From CAZEPJ01 sp964514105 (lineage in GTDB: Bacteria > Desulfobacterota > Desulfocorpusculales > Desulfocorpusculum), in the NCBI GenBank assembly GCA_964514105.1, contig CAZEPJ010000002.1:62001-126000 (forward strand): DNA of 64,000 nucleotides, read 5' to 3'. The position numbers were made by a program, and so were the translations under genes. Positions 8,015 through 17,119 of this stretch are shown piece by piece. The notes beneath the pieces were generated by a model. The model worked only from the letters and a program-made list of their open reading frames with translations, did no database searches and was not told where the DNA came from. The number at the start of each line of letters is the position of its first letter. The first letter of the stretch is position 1.

Positions 8015-9334
8015 ATGGAGGCCTGGCGCGGGATGCTTCACCACGCGGGGGGCGTGACCCTCGAGGTCGTCGCCCTGCTCGTCCTGTCGATCCTGATCCT
8101 CCTGCTGTGGCTCCTGTGGCGGACCAGGGGGGGCGTGGGCAGGAGTGCCGGTGAGGAGATCCGCCTCATCGTGGAGCGGGCACTGCTCGAGGAGCGTGCC
8201 CACGGGGCCGAGGCCCTCCAGCGCCACGGGTCGGACCTGGCCGAGCGCATCGCCCGGGCGGCCGGGGACCTGCGGCAGTCGGTGGCAGATCGACTGAGCG
8301 GGGACTTCCAGGCCATCCAGGAGCGGCTGGAGTCCCGGCTGGCCGCCGGCAGGGGCGAGCTTCAGGAAGGGCTCCTTCGGACCACCGGGGCGCTGGAGCG
8401 CAAGTTCTCGGAGCTCCAGGCGGCCACCCAGAAGGACCTGGAGGCCATCCGGGCCAAACTGGACGAGCGGCTCCAGACCATCGGCCAGGAGGTCCAGGCC
8501 AAACTGGATCAGAACCTCCGGGAGGGTTTCCAGCACTTCGCGAAGGTCCAGGAGCATCTCAAGGCCGCTGAGGCGCAACTGGCCTCGGTGGGGCAGGTCG
8601 GGGCGTCCATCAGCGAGCTCAACGCCCTGCTCAAGCTCCCCCACCTGCGGGGCGGCTTCGGCGAGGCGACCCTGGAGCGCCTGCTCTCGGATTTCCTGCC
8701 CGCCCACCTGTTCGAGCTCCAGGCCAACATCGCCGGCGTGGGGCGGGTGGACGCCCTGGTGCGCTTCCCCAAGGCCGGCCTCCCCATCGACTCCAAGTTT
8801 CCCCGGGAGCAGGTGCTTCCCCTGTTCGAGGACTCGGGCCCGGACAGGCTGGCCGAGGCCCGCAAGGCCCTCTCCCAGACCCTGCGCACCGAGGCCAACC
8901 GCATCGCCAAGTACATCCGGCCCGAGGACGGGACCATGGACATGGCCCTCATGTTCCTGCCCTCCGAGACCCTGTACCTGGAGGCCATCCGGGACGTGCG
9001 GCTGTGGGAGGAGCTGGGCCGCAAGAGGGTCCATCCTGTTTCCCCCAACACCCTGGCCATCACCCTTCGCGCCGTGGCCATCGCCCACGATTACTACGAG
9101 ATGGCCCGCAACGTGGAGCGCACCGTGGAGGAGGTGCGCAAGGCCCAGCGCCACTTCGACCTCTTCCAGCAGCGGTTCGAGGAGGTGGGCAAGGGGCTGG
9201 ACCGGGCCCAGGACGCCTTCCGCACGGCCAGCACTCATCTGGGCCGCTACGCCGCGTCCGTGCTGAGGCTCCCCGCCCATGGGGAGGCGACCCAGCCGGA
9301 CGGGGGCCGGCCGGCCCTTCCTCCCGAGGCGTGA
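8015..9334 (+). CDS. rmuC: RmuC family DNA recombination protein
   Basis: RmuC proteins limit rearrangements at inverted repeats and carry a PD-(D/E)xK nuclease-like core. This one has 439 residues: an N-terminal membrane anchor (about 15-37, ending in WLLWRTRGG), a long coiled coil with repeated KLDERLQ/KLDQNLR heptads (about 50-190), and the conserved core with GGFGEATLERLL, GVGRVDALVRFP and LPIDSKFPREQ, where the nuclease Asp and Asp-x-Lys lie. The ATG has AGGAGGGAAGGGG just upstream. Transcribed divergently from cysS and convergent with the enoyl-CoA hydratase gene 10 bases away. Confidence 0.93.
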   Translation: MEAWRGMLHHAGGVTLEVVALLVLSILILLLWLLWRTRGGVGRSAGEEIRLIVERALLEERAHGAEALQRHGSDLAERIARAAGDLRQSVADRLSGDFQAIQERLESRLAAGRGELQEGLLRTTGALERKFSELQAATQKDLEAIRAKLDERLQTIGQEVQAKLDQNLREGFQHFAKVQEHLKAAEAQLASVGQVGASISELNALLKLPHLRGGFGEATLERLLSDFLPAHLFELQANIAGVGRVDALVRFPKAGLPIDSKFPREQVLPLFEDSGPDRLAEARKALSQTLRTEANRIAKYIRPEDGTMDMALMFLPSETLYLEAIRDVRLWEELGRKRVHPVSPNTLAITLRAVAIAHDYYEMARNVERTVEEVRKAQRHFDLFQQRFEEVGKGLDRAQDAFRTASTHLGRYAASVLRLPAHGEATQPDGGRPALPPEA

Positions 9335-9343
9335 GGCCGTCCC

Positions 9344-10111
9344 CTATCTGCCCGTGTAGTTGGGGGCTCGCTTTTGGAGGAAGGCCCTGACGCCCTCCTC
9401 GTAGTCCTGGGTGGAGCGGGGCCAGGCATAGGCCTTGCGCTCCAACTCCAGGGCGCTGTCGAAGGATGCCTCGCCGCCCCGCTGCAGGACCGCCTTCAAA
9501 GTCCTGAGGGCCAGGGGGGCTCTCTGCGCGAGCTTCGAAGCCAGCCTCCACACGACATCGTCCAGTTCGCCGTCGGGCACGGCCAGGGTGACCAGGCCCC
9601 AGGCCTCGGCCCGCTCCGCCGAGACGGGCTCTCCGGTCATGGCGAAGAGCTTGGTCCGGGCCATTCCCATGAGGCGCAGGGCGCGCTGCGTGCCGCCGCT
9701 GCCCGGGATCATACCCAGGCGAATCTCGGGGAGGGCCAGCTGGGAGCGCCGCGTGGCCAGGCGGATGTCGCACGCCAGGGCCAGCTCCAGACCGGCGCCC
9801 ATGGCATAGCCGTCGATGGCGGCGATGACGGGCTTTCGGCACCTCTCCGGGCAGCCCAGGCTGTCGCCCCACTGTTCCAGGTCCGCCGGGGCGAGAGACA
9901 GGAACTCCGCCACGTCCCTCCCCGCGCTGAATGCCTGCCCCCCGGCTCCTCGAATCACCACCACCCGAACGGCGGGGTCCGCATCGAGATCCCCCATGAT
10001 CCCGGGCAGTGCGTTTCGCATGGCCACGGTCATAGCGTTCATCTTCTCCTGGCGATCGATCCACACGGTCGCCACCCGTTCCCTCCGTTCCACCCGCAAA
10101 TGCTCACCCAT
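9344..10111 (-). CDS. Enoyl-CoA hydratase/isomerase (crotonase family)
   Basis: A 255-residue crotonase-fold enzyme that hydrates or isomerises an enoyl-CoA. The oxyanion-hole motifs are AFSAGRDV and YAMGAGLELALACD. Both glutamates used by true hydratases are kept: one in GLELAL (rat Glu144 position) and one in LPEIRLGMIPG (Glu164 position). Hydratase activity is therefore plausible. The C-terminus ends KRAPNYTGR as in many family members. The start at 10111 has GGGAGG five bases upstream; a longer frame lacks such a site. Monocistronic in this view. Confidence 0.9.
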   Translation of the reverse strand: MGEHLRVERRERVATVWIDRQEKMNAMTVAMRNALPGIMGDLDADPAVRVVVIRGAGGQAFSAGRDVAEFLSLAPADLEQWGDSLGCPERCRKPVIAAIDGYAMGAGLELALACDIRLATRRSQLALPEIRLGMIPGSGGTQRALRLMGMARTKLFAMTGEPVSAERAEAWGLVTLAVPDGELDDVVWRLASKLAQRAPLALRTLKAVLQRGGEASFDSALELERKAYAWPRSTQDYEEGVRAFLQKRAPNYTGR

Positions 10112-10415
10112 GGCGCCTCCCGACAGACATGACCGCCCTTTCCCGAGGTGTCGGATGCCGGGGCCCTCGGGGCTCATCCTTTCCCCGCGGAGGCGGGCCG
10201 ATCACGCCTGGCCAAGTTGGGGAGCCCCCCCTGGGACCGATTCGCCGCCTCGCCCCCGCCGGGTCCCCCTATTGGCCCCCACCGGGATCGGTTTGTCAAC
10301 GCCTCGGCCCCGGTCGGACCCGCACGCCCTCCCCGGCCTGCGAGGCCGGGCCCGTCTGTGTTATAAGAGAGCAGTGGTCTTGGTTCGGGGAAGCGGCTTC
10401 AGCGCGGTGGCGACC
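10112..10415. promoter_or_regulatory. Divergent intergenic region with hairpin and -10-like element
   Basis: This 304-base GC-rich interval separates the enoyl-CoA hydratase (minus) from the sigma-54 activator (plus). It contains a perfect 8-bp inverted repeat with a GCG loop (10332-10350) and, 12 bases further on, TATAAG (10362-10367), a candidate -10 for the activator about 50 bases before its ATG. No good -35 accompanies it. The hairpin is placed where an operator or upstream element would be. No coding frame is convincing here. Confidence 0.3.
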
Positions 10416-12218
10416 ATGAAGGCACAGGACATCATGAGGCATCTGCCCGGCGTCTCGCCCACGGACACGGTGAGGAAGGTCCTGCGGCGCCTCGACGGTG
10501 AGGAGCTCTTCGACGTCCCGGCCGTGGAGGACGGCCGGGTGGCCGGACTCGTGAGCCGACGGGCCATCGAGGAAGCCCTCGCGCAAGGTGAGGATCCGAG
10601 GGCTGCCGTTGAGCCCTACCTTCTCAGGGAGGTGCCCCTCGTCCGGGAGGACACAGATCTGGAGGACGTGCCGGTGGGCAGGGCCGCGCTCACCCTCCCG
10701 GTCGTGGACGGCCTGGGGAGATACCGCGGGGTCATACAGACCACCCGGGTCTATCAGGCCCTCCTGGAACAGAGGCAGCCCTCCCTTTTCGAGGGCTTGG
10801 GCGGGGACGAAGAGGTCCAACGGATCCAGGCCTCCGCGCTGGCCATCGAGGAGTCGCCCCTCTTCCAGTCCATCCTGGACTCGGCCCACGATGGGGTCTT
10901 CATCACCGACGGGGAGGGCACGATCCTCTACGTCAACCGATCCTATGAGCGCATATCCGGATACCCGCGCGCGTCAGTCGTCGGTGCCCACTTCCGGGAG
11001 CGGTTCAAGAAGGGGCTCATCTTCCCCTCCATCGTCAGGGAGGTCCTGCGTCGAAAGAGGGTCCTGACGATGGTCCAGAAGTACCCTCCGGGGGAGCGGT
11101 ATGCACTGACCACCTCCCGGCCCATACTGGACGTCGATGGCCGAGTCGTCCGTGTGGTCTCCTGCCTCAGGGACATCAGCGACTTCATCCGGATGCATCA
11201 CGAGATCCAGGCCTCGCGACAGCTCACGCGGCAGTATTTCAGCGAGTTGCAGCAGCTTCGCAAGGGCGAATTGGGCTTGGGCGGCCTTGTGGCCCGCAGC
11301 AAGGCCTTTCAAAACGTCCTCTCCCTGGCGGGCCGCGTGGCCGAGTTCGATACGACCGTGCTGATCATGGGTGAGTCCGGGGCGGGCAAGGAGATGGTGG
11401 CCCGCTTCATCCACGAGCGGAGCCCCAGGCGGGCGCGGCCCTTTGTCACGGTCAATTGCGCAGCCATCCCGCCCTCCCTGATGGAGTCCGAGCTGTTCGG
11501 GTACGTGAAGGGATCTTTCACGGGGGCAAGTCGGGGAGGCAGGCCGGGGGTGTTCGAGGCCGCAGATACGGGCACCATCCTCCTGGACGAGATCACCGAG
11601 ATCTCCCTGGAGGCGCAAGCCAAGCTGCTTCGGGTACTGCAGGAAAAGGAGATCTCACGGATCGGCGAGCGGCAGCCGAGGCGCGTGGATGTGCGGGTCC
11701 TCGTTGCCACCAACAAGGATCTGGCCCTGGAGGTGGGTTGCGGCAGGTTTCGGGAGGACCTGTACTTCCGCCTCAACGTCGTCCCTTTGGTGGTGCCCCC
11801 CCTGAGGGAACGCCGGGAGGATATCCCCATGTTGGCCCTGCAGATGCTCGAACAGCACAACAGGCGCTATCGGAAGCAGAAGACCTTCTCCCCCGAAGTC
11901 CTAGACGCCCTCATGGGGTACACCTGGCCGGGGAACGTGCGGGAACTCGCCAACGTGATCGAGTATCTCCTGGTGACCAGCGAGGCAAACGAGATCCGCA
12001 GCCGCAACCTCCCTGCCCCGATCCAGAAGGCGACGACGTCCCCCTCGGGAGGGCTCCAGCCCCTTGGTGGGCATCTCCGGGAGCTCAGAAGGACGTACGA
12101 GGCGGACCTCATCCGAGAGGCCTTGCGCCAACACGGATCCATCCGGCGGACTGCCCAGGCCCTGGGCGTGCACCCCTCCACTGTGTGGCGGAAGATCACG
12201 AGACCGGGCCCCGGCTGA
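10416..12218 (+). CDS. CBS-PAS-AAA+ sigma-54-dependent transcriptional activator
   Basis: An enhancer-binding protein of 600 residues. A pair of CBS domains (about 1-115) could bind an adenosyl nucleotide. A PAS domain (about 150-255; GVFITDGEGTILYVN) and a short linker helix follow. The AAA+ domain has Walker A GESGAGKE (319-326), the sigma-54 contact loop GSFTGA (366-371, one change from GAFTGA) and Walker B ILLDE (388-392). The C-terminal helix-turn-helix contains GSIRRTAQALGVHPSTVWRK. No receiver domain, so it senses a ligand directly. It lies upstream of, and probably regulates, the UbiD and transporter genes. Confidence 0.94.
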   Translation: MKAQDIMRHLPGVSPTDTVRKVLRRLDGEELFDVPAVEDGRVAGLVSRRAIEEALAQGEDPRAAVEPYLLREVPLVREDTDLEDVPVGRAALTLPVVDGLGRYRGVIQTTRVYQALLEQRQPSLFEGLGGDEEVQRIQASALAIEESPLFQSILDSAHDGVFITDGEGTILYVNRSYERISGYPRASVVGAHFRERFKKGLIFPSIVREVLRRKRVLTMVQKYPPGERYALTTSRPILDVDGRVVRVVSCLRDISDFIRMHHEIQASRQLTRQYFSELQQLRKGELGLGGLVARSKAFQNVLSLAGRVAEFDTTVLIMGESGAGKEMVARFIHERSPRRARPFVTVNCAAIPPSLMESELFGYVKGSFTGASRGGRPGVFEAADTGTILLDEITEISLEAQAKLLRVLQEKEISRIGERQPRRVDVRVLVATNKDLALEVGCGRFREDLYFRLNVVPLVVPPLRERREDIPMLALQMLEQHNRRYRKQKTFSPEVLDALMGYTWPGNVRELANVIEYLLVTSEANEIRSRNLPAPIQKATTSPSGGLQPLGGHLRELRRTYEADLIREALRQHGSIRRTAQALGVHPSTVWRKITRPGPG

Positions 12219-12482
12219 GTGCGCATTCTCGCAAACTCGTCCATATCTTTTTCAATTCCGCGACATATGTAATGGATTGATATGACGAATCTCGTTCCCT
12301 ATGGCTCACAGTTCGTTGCATTTCTGCAAGAACCCCGCGAGCCGATGGCGCGCAACGCCGGGCCCCGCCGCTGGCACGGAAATCTCTTGCATGGATCCAC
12401 ATGCGGGTTGGTCATCCAGCCGCGGGCGAGGCCCCGGGTCTTTGCGTCGGTTGGGTGTGTATGCACCGCCGGAGGCGTGTCC
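12219..12482 (+). promoter_or_regulatory. Upstream region of the UbiD-family gene
   Basis: This 264-base interval begins with an AT-rich stretch (about 12238-12295), unusual for this DNA and a likely regulatory or promoter segment. A perfect -24-type box TGGCACG (12372-12378) and a -12-type TTGCAT (12387-12392) lie 90-110 bases before the UbiD start. They are separated by 4 bases too many for a normal sigma-54 promoter, so this is listed only as the regulatory region. GGAG-type ribosome sequences precede the ATG at 12483. Confidence 0.35.
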
Positions 12483-13853
12483 ATGGGAGAGGATTTCAGG
12501 AGCTTCCTGAGGGAGATGGAGGAGACCCAGGAGGGCGGATTCGTCCGCATATCCAAGGAGGTGGACCCCCGCTACGAGATCGCCGCCATCGTCACCAAGC
12601 TGGAAAGGGACAGGCAACTCCCCCTGCTCTTCTTCGAGCGGGTCCGCGGGCACACCATGCCCGTGGTCGTCAACTGCTACGCCACGCGGGGGCGCGTGGC
12701 GCGCGCCCTGGGGATCCCGCAAAAAGGGCTGGAGAAGCGGGTGTTGGCCGCCCTTTCCAATCCCATTGCCCCCATCGAGGTGGAGCGGGCCTCCGTTCAG
12801 GAGGTCGTCTCGGAGGGCGAATCGGTCGACTTGGGAAAGCTTCCAGCCATGGTCTATCACGAGACCGACGGGGCGCCCTATATCACCGCCGGCATAGTCC
12901 TGGCCAAGGACCCGGACACCGGGGTCTACAACCTGAGCTACAATCGGCTGATGGTCAGGGGAAAGGATCGGCTGGGCGTCTTCATGACCGTGGGCAAGCA
13001 CCTCAACGCCATGTACGCCAAGATGGAGGCCAGGGGCAGGCCAATGGAGGTGGCCGTCTCCATCGGGAACCACCCGGCCTGGGCCGTCGGGGCCCTGGCC
13101 ATCGGGCCCTATGTCGAGGACGAGCTCGGTGTCATCGGTGGGTTGAAGGGCACGCCCCTGGAGATGGTCCGTTGCCTGAGCGTGGATCTCCGGGTGCCGG
13201 CTGGTGCCGAGATCGTCCTGGAGGGCGTGGTCGAGCCCTTTCAGAGGGAGGAGGAGGGCCCCTTCGGCGAGTTCACGGGCTATTCCATGGCGGCGGCCAG
13301 GAACCCCGTCCTGAAGGTCAGGGCCATCACCCACCGCCGGGATCCCATCTACCAGGACATCTGCGGCGGGCAGCATCGGGAGCACCTCACCATGGCCACC
13401 ATCCCCATGGAGGCCAATTACTTCCGGGCGGTGCAGGCCGCCGTCCCCGAGGTGCAGCGGGTGCGGATGGCGGCTCCATTCACCCTGGTCATCGCCATCA
13501 GAAAGCGATATGAGGGACAGGCCCGGACGGCCATGCTGGCCGCCTTTGCCGCCGATCTCTACCTCAAGCACTGCATCGTCGTGGATCACGACGTCGACGT
13601 CGCGGACCTCCAGAGGGTTTTCTGGGCCATGGCCACCCGGGTCCAGGCCGGCCGGGACGTCTTCATCGTGCCCGGGGCCAGGGGCTCCTCCCTGGACCCC
13701 TCGGCAGACCCCCTGGGGGTGGTGGACAAGATGGGGATCGACGCCACGGCCAAGCCGGACCTCGCCCGCTTCGCCACGAGAAACAGGGTGCCCGAAGAGG
13801 TGATGAACAGGATCGACCTGCGGGATTATATCCCCGGTCTCTCATCCCCTTGA
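12483..13853 (+). CDS. UbiD-family prenylated-FMN-dependent (de)carboxylase
   Basis: UbiD enzymes use prenylated FMN to add or remove carboxyl groups on aromatic or alpha,beta-unsaturated acids. The protein has 456 residues, slightly shorter than E. coli UbiD. Asn150 and Arg155 (YNLSYNRLM) and the Glu-x4-Glu pair (Glu258 and Glu263 in EEEGPFGEFTGY) match the prFMN/metal-binding and catalytic positions known from Fdc1. The cofactor enzyme UbiX is not in the window. Next to a TRAP transporter, CoA ligase and RdhA-like genes it more likely serves catabolism of an aromatic acid than ubiquinone synthesis; that is inference. The frame extends upstream, but ATG 12483 begins the conserved part. Confidence 0.9.
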   Translation: MGEDFRSFLREMEETQEGGFVRISKEVDPRYEIAAIVTKLERDRQLPLLFFERVRGHTMPVVVNCYATRGRVARALGIPQKGLEKRVLAALSNPIAPIEVERASVQEVVSEGESVDLGKLPAMVYHETDGAPYITAGIVLAKDPDTGVYNLSYNRLMVRGKDRLGVFMTVGKHLNAMYAKMEARGRPMEVAVSIGNHPAWAVGALAIGPYVEDELGVIGGLKGTPLEMVRCLSVDLRVPAGAEIVLEGVVEPFQREEEGPFGEFTGYSMAAARNPVLKVRAITHRRDPIYQDICGGQHREHLTMATIPMEANYFRAVQAAVPEVQRVRMAAPFTLVIAIRKRYEGQARTAMLAAFAADLYLKHCIVVDHDVDVADLQRVFWAMATRVQAGRDVFIVPGARGSSLDPSADPLGVVDKMGIDATAKPDLARFATRNRVPEEVMNRIDLRDYIPGLSSP

Positions 13854-13897
13854 GGGGTGCGCCGGGGTCCGGACGTCCGTTGCCGCGACTGGCGGGC

Positions 13898-13913
13898 CGG
13901 GCCCTTGGGCCCG
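13898..13913. terminator. Hairpin between convergent UbiD and TRAP permease genes
   Basis: A perfect inverted repeat of 7 bases per arm with a 2-base centre (CGGGCCC, TT, GGGCCCG). It lies 45 bases after the UbiD stop and 3 bases beyond the TRAP permease stop, so it could act on both transcripts. No T-run follows on either strand. The position supports terminator-like use; the sequence alone does not prove it. Confidence 0.3.
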
Positions 13914-13915
13914 AG

Positions 13916-15829
13916 TCACTCCCCCGGATTGGATGGGGCCCCCTCCCGGCCACCGGCGGCCCTTGTCCCGCGTCCGCCCTTCCGGGATCTCTGAAGGGCG
14001 AAGATCCCGGCCAGGGCCCCCAGGCCCACGAGGTCCGTGACCATCTCCGGGACGATGAGCGACAGGGCCCCCGCCACCAGGACGGCCCGCTCGAGGGCCG
14101 TGCACTGGGCCGCGAAGTATCCTGTGAGGGCCCCGGCCAGTGCGACGACCCCCATGCCGGTGGTCAGGACGACCCAAACGACCTCGGGGAGTGTCCCTCG
14201 CAAGAGCAGACCGTTGTGGAACACGAAGATGTAGGGAATGAGGAACCCCGGCACGGCGATCCTGAGGGCCATGTTGCCGGTCTCCCAGAGGTCGGACCCG
14301 CTGATGGACGCCGCCGCATAGGCGGCCAGTGCCACGGGCGGCGTGATCATGGAGATGACCGCGAAGTACAGGATGAACAGGTGGGCTGCCAGGGGCGCCA
14401 CGCCGAGCCCGACCAATGCAGGGGCCATGAGGATGGCGCCCAGCAGGTACGCCGCGCTGGTCGGCATCCCCATGCCCAGGATGATGACGGAGACCATGAC
14501 CAGCAGGAGGCTGACCATGAGGATCCCCCCCGAGGCCTGGATCATCAGCTCGGTGAACTTCAACCCCAGTCCCGAGTGGACGAGGACCCCGATAACCATC
14601 CCGGCCACGGCGCAGGGGACGGCCACGCTGGTGGCCTCCCTGCCGGCCTTCTGCAGGGCGTCCAGGACCCTGGCCGGGCCCATGCGGGTGGCCCGTCGCA
14701 AGAAGCTGACCACGAGCGTGGCCACGATGGCGCGGAACGCGGCCGTCACCGGCGTGACGGCCCCGCTGATGATGTAGTACACCATAATGGCAAGCGGGAT
14801 CAGGAGGTGAAGCCTGCCGCCGCGGCCGTCCCCAACGACTGGCATTTCCTCCCGGGTCAATCCCCGGAACCCCCTCCGGGCGGCCTCGAAATCAATGGCG
14901 AAGAAAAGGCCCAGATAGTAGAGGCAGGCCGGGACCGCAGCGGCGATGGCCACCTCCCAGTAGCTGATGCCGACCATCTGGGCCAAGAGGAAGGCTGCGG
15001 CCCCCATGATGGGGGGCATGAGCTGCCCCCCGGTGGAGGCGGCGGCCTCCACGGCGGCGGCGTAGGCAGGCCTGAAGCCGCTTCGCTTCATCAAGGGGAT
15101 GGTGAACATCCCGTCCACGACCACGTTGGCCACGGCGCTTCCCGAGATGGTGCCGTACAGGGAGCTGGACACCACGCTCGCCTTGGCGGCGCCCCCCCGC
15201 ACCCGCCCCGTCACGGCGTAGGCCAGGTCCGAGAAGAGCGCCCCCCCCCCGGACCGCTCAAGAAAAGCCCCGAAGAGGATGAAGTAGAAGACCAATTCCG
15301 CCGACACCCCCGTGGGGAGGCCGAAAATCCCGTTGGGGGACAGAACCTGGAGGTCGACGAACCGATCCAAGGACAGACCCCGATGGGCGAGCAGTCCCGG
15401 CATGTACCGGCCCGCGAAGCCATAAGCCATGAAGACCCCGGCGATCACGGTGAGACTCCACCCCACGGTCCTCCTGCATGCTTCCAGGAGAAGAATCACC
15501 AGGGAGATCCCCAGCACGATGTCCGCACCGGTGGGGTCGTGGACAAAGGCGATGCGCGTGGAGAGCCTTGGAAAGCTCAGGATCAGGCAAACGCCGATGA
15601 CGAGAGCGCACCCAACCAGGGTGGCGTCGATGAATCGAAAGGCCCTGCGCCCTTTGGCTGCAGGGTGGTTGAGAAAGACCAGGGAGAGGGCGAAGCAGAC
15701 GTGGACCGGGTAGAGGATCATGGGGTGCAGGAAACCCGTCACCACGGCGTAAAGCTGAAACAGGGACCACGCGATGGCCATGGCAGGCGCGGGTCGCAGG
15801 AACTCCTTCCATGCTCGCGCTTCGGTCAT
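13916..15829 (-). CDS. TRAP transporter fused permease, 4TM plus 12TM (DctQM fusion, TAXI type)
   Basis: Secondary transporter of 637 residues made almost wholly of membrane segments. The first quarter corresponds to the small DctQ-like part and the rest to the large DctM-like part, with the family motifs TISGSAVANVVVDG, GGQLMPPIMGAAAF and ILGMGMPTSAAYLL. Fused permeases of this kind pair with TAXI binding proteins, and one is encoded immediately upstream. The start ATG 15829 has GGAGAGG about 8 bases ahead. Solute unknown; TAXI systems usually carry organic acids. The cytosolic tail is basic and glycine-rich. Confidence 0.92.
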   Translation of the reverse strand: MTEARAWKEFLRPAPAMAIAWSLFQLYAVVTGFLHPMILYPVHVCFALSLVFLNHPAAKGRRAFRFIDATLVGCALVIGVCLILSFPRLSTRIAFVHDPTGADIVLGISLVILLLEACRRTVGWSLTVIAGVFMAYGFAGRYMPGLLAHRGLSLDRFVDLQVLSPNGIFGLPTGVSAELVFYFILFGAFLERSGGGALFSDLAYAVTGRVRGGAAKASVVSSSLYGTISGSAVANVVVDGMFTIPLMKRSGFRPAYAAAVEAAASTGGQLMPPIMGAAAFLLAQMVGISYWEVAIAAAVPACLYYLGLFFAIDFEAARRGFRGLTREEMPVVGDGRGGRLHLLIPLAIMVYYIISGAVTPVTAAFRAIVATLVVSFLRRATRMGPARVLDALQKAGREATSVAVPCAVAGMVIGVLVHSGLGLKFTELMIQASGGILMVSLLLVMVSVIILGMGMPTSAAYLLGAILMAPALVGLGVAPLAAHLFILYFAVISMITPPVALAAYAAASISGSDLWETGNMALRIAVPGFLIPYIFVFHNGLLLRGTLPEVVWVVLTTGMGVVALAGALTGYFAAQCTALERAVLVAGALSLIVPEMVTDLVGLGALAGIFALQRSRKGGRGTRAAGGREGAPSNPGE

Positions 15830-16050
15830 CCGCGGGCCTCTCCGGGTCGTAGCCCAACAGATTGGACTTCCGGTTGCCAACCGGTCAGGCACACGCCCGA
15901 TTCCGTCGTAATGGCTCAGGTGGGCGGCGCAGGTCCGGGCGAAGAATGAGTCCTCGGATCCACCATCGCGCGCGGGGAGTCATTGCGGGCTCCCCGCGTC
16001 CCTCGGAACCCGCAGCCCCGCAGACCGTCGATGGAACCGGAACGCCAGGA

Positions 16051-17043
16051 TCATTTCAGCATCCCCTTCTCCCGGTAGTATTTCTCCGCGCCCGGGTGAA
16101 GCGGCACGCCGTACTTCCTGAAGTTCCAGGCTTGGGCGGGATCGAAATCCTTCAACGCGGCGTGACCCTTCACCAGATCCTCTTTTTTCTCCACGAGGGT
16201 CTTGGTCAGGACGTAGGCCACCTCTGGCTTGATGTCCCTGTGGGCCACCAGCATGGTGGGCCAACCCAGCATGGCCACGTCCTGGTCCTGTCCTTTGAAC
16301 GTCTTGGCCGGGAGGAAGTCCTTTTCAAATCCGAATTCCTCCAGCTTTCTGATCACCTCATCCCCCATGGGCAGGAAGACGAGTTCCGTGGAGATGGCCA
16401 ACTCGGAAATGGCCGGATGCCCCGCCACGATCATGTTGATCCAGACGTCCGCCTTGCCGTCCATCATCTGGTTCTGGGCCACATTGGTCGCTGTGGGGGT
16501 CACGGACCCGCCCCAGGACTTGATGTCGTCGTAGCTCATCCCGTAGGCCTGCAGGATCAGCTTCATGGACGTCTCCGAGGCGCTCCCCACGGGTTGGGAG
16601 ACGATCCTCACCGGCATCTTCTTCTTGGCCACATCCTCCAGGGAGGTGATCCCGGAACGCTTGGTCGCGATGATGCCCGCATAGTACCGGTCCAGACCTC
16701 CCACCAAACCCGTGATCACGTCGATCTTCTTGGAGAAGGCGACCTTGCCATTGATGGCCCAGTTGGCGGTCACACCGAAAAGAAGCCCGAGGTCCGCGTC
16801 CTCCTTCTCGATGAGCAAGGCGTTGCCGACCCCGCCCGCGAAGGGCAGCACGTCGATGGTGGACCCCTTGGGCAACACCTCCCTCCAGAGCTTGGCGAAC
16901 GTGGCGCCGTACACGTAGTACGCGCTGCCCAGGTCCATGGTCCCCATGCGCAGATGGGCCGGACCCCTCAGCTCCTGGCCGAGCGCTCCTGTCGCGCAGA
17001 CCAGAAGGGCGCTCAGGGTCAAGACCAGAGAAACCCTTTTCAT
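16051..17043 (-). CDS. TRAP transporter solute-binding protein, TAXI family
   Basis: Periplasmic binding protein of 330 residues. A Sec signal peptide (KRVSLVLTLSALLVCATGALG) is followed by the TAXI hallmark region LRMGTMDLGSAYYVYGATFAKL, SKKIDVITGLVGG and VRIVSQPVGSASETS. The ATG has GGAGGAGGG upstream. It precedes the fused permease gene by about 220 bases and follows the livJ-like gene by 76 bases, so it may be read through from the ABC operon. It should deliver the solute to the permease at 13916-15829. Confidence 0.92.
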   Translation of the reverse strand: MKRVSLVLTLSALLVCATGALGQELRGPAHLRMGTMDLGSAYYVYGATFAKLWREVLPKGSTIDVLPFAGGVGNALLIEKEDADLGLLFGVTANWAINGKVAFSKKIDVITGLVGGLDRYYAGIIATKRSGITSLEDVAKKKMPVRIVSQPVGSASETSMKLILQAYGMSYDDIKSWGGSVTPTATNVAQNQMMDGKADVWINMIVAGHPAISELAISTELVFLPMGDEVIRKLEEFGFEKDFLPAKTFKGQDQDVAMLGWPTMLVAHRDIKPEVAYVLTKTLVEKKEDLVKGHAALKDFDPAQAWNFRKYGVPLHPGAEKYYREKGMLK

Positions 17044-17119
17044 CGCTCCCTCCTCCCTCCGGATGCCATAGTCCCCCATCGTTCCATTCGTCGGGAACCC
17101 ATGCCAATGGCCCGGCAGT

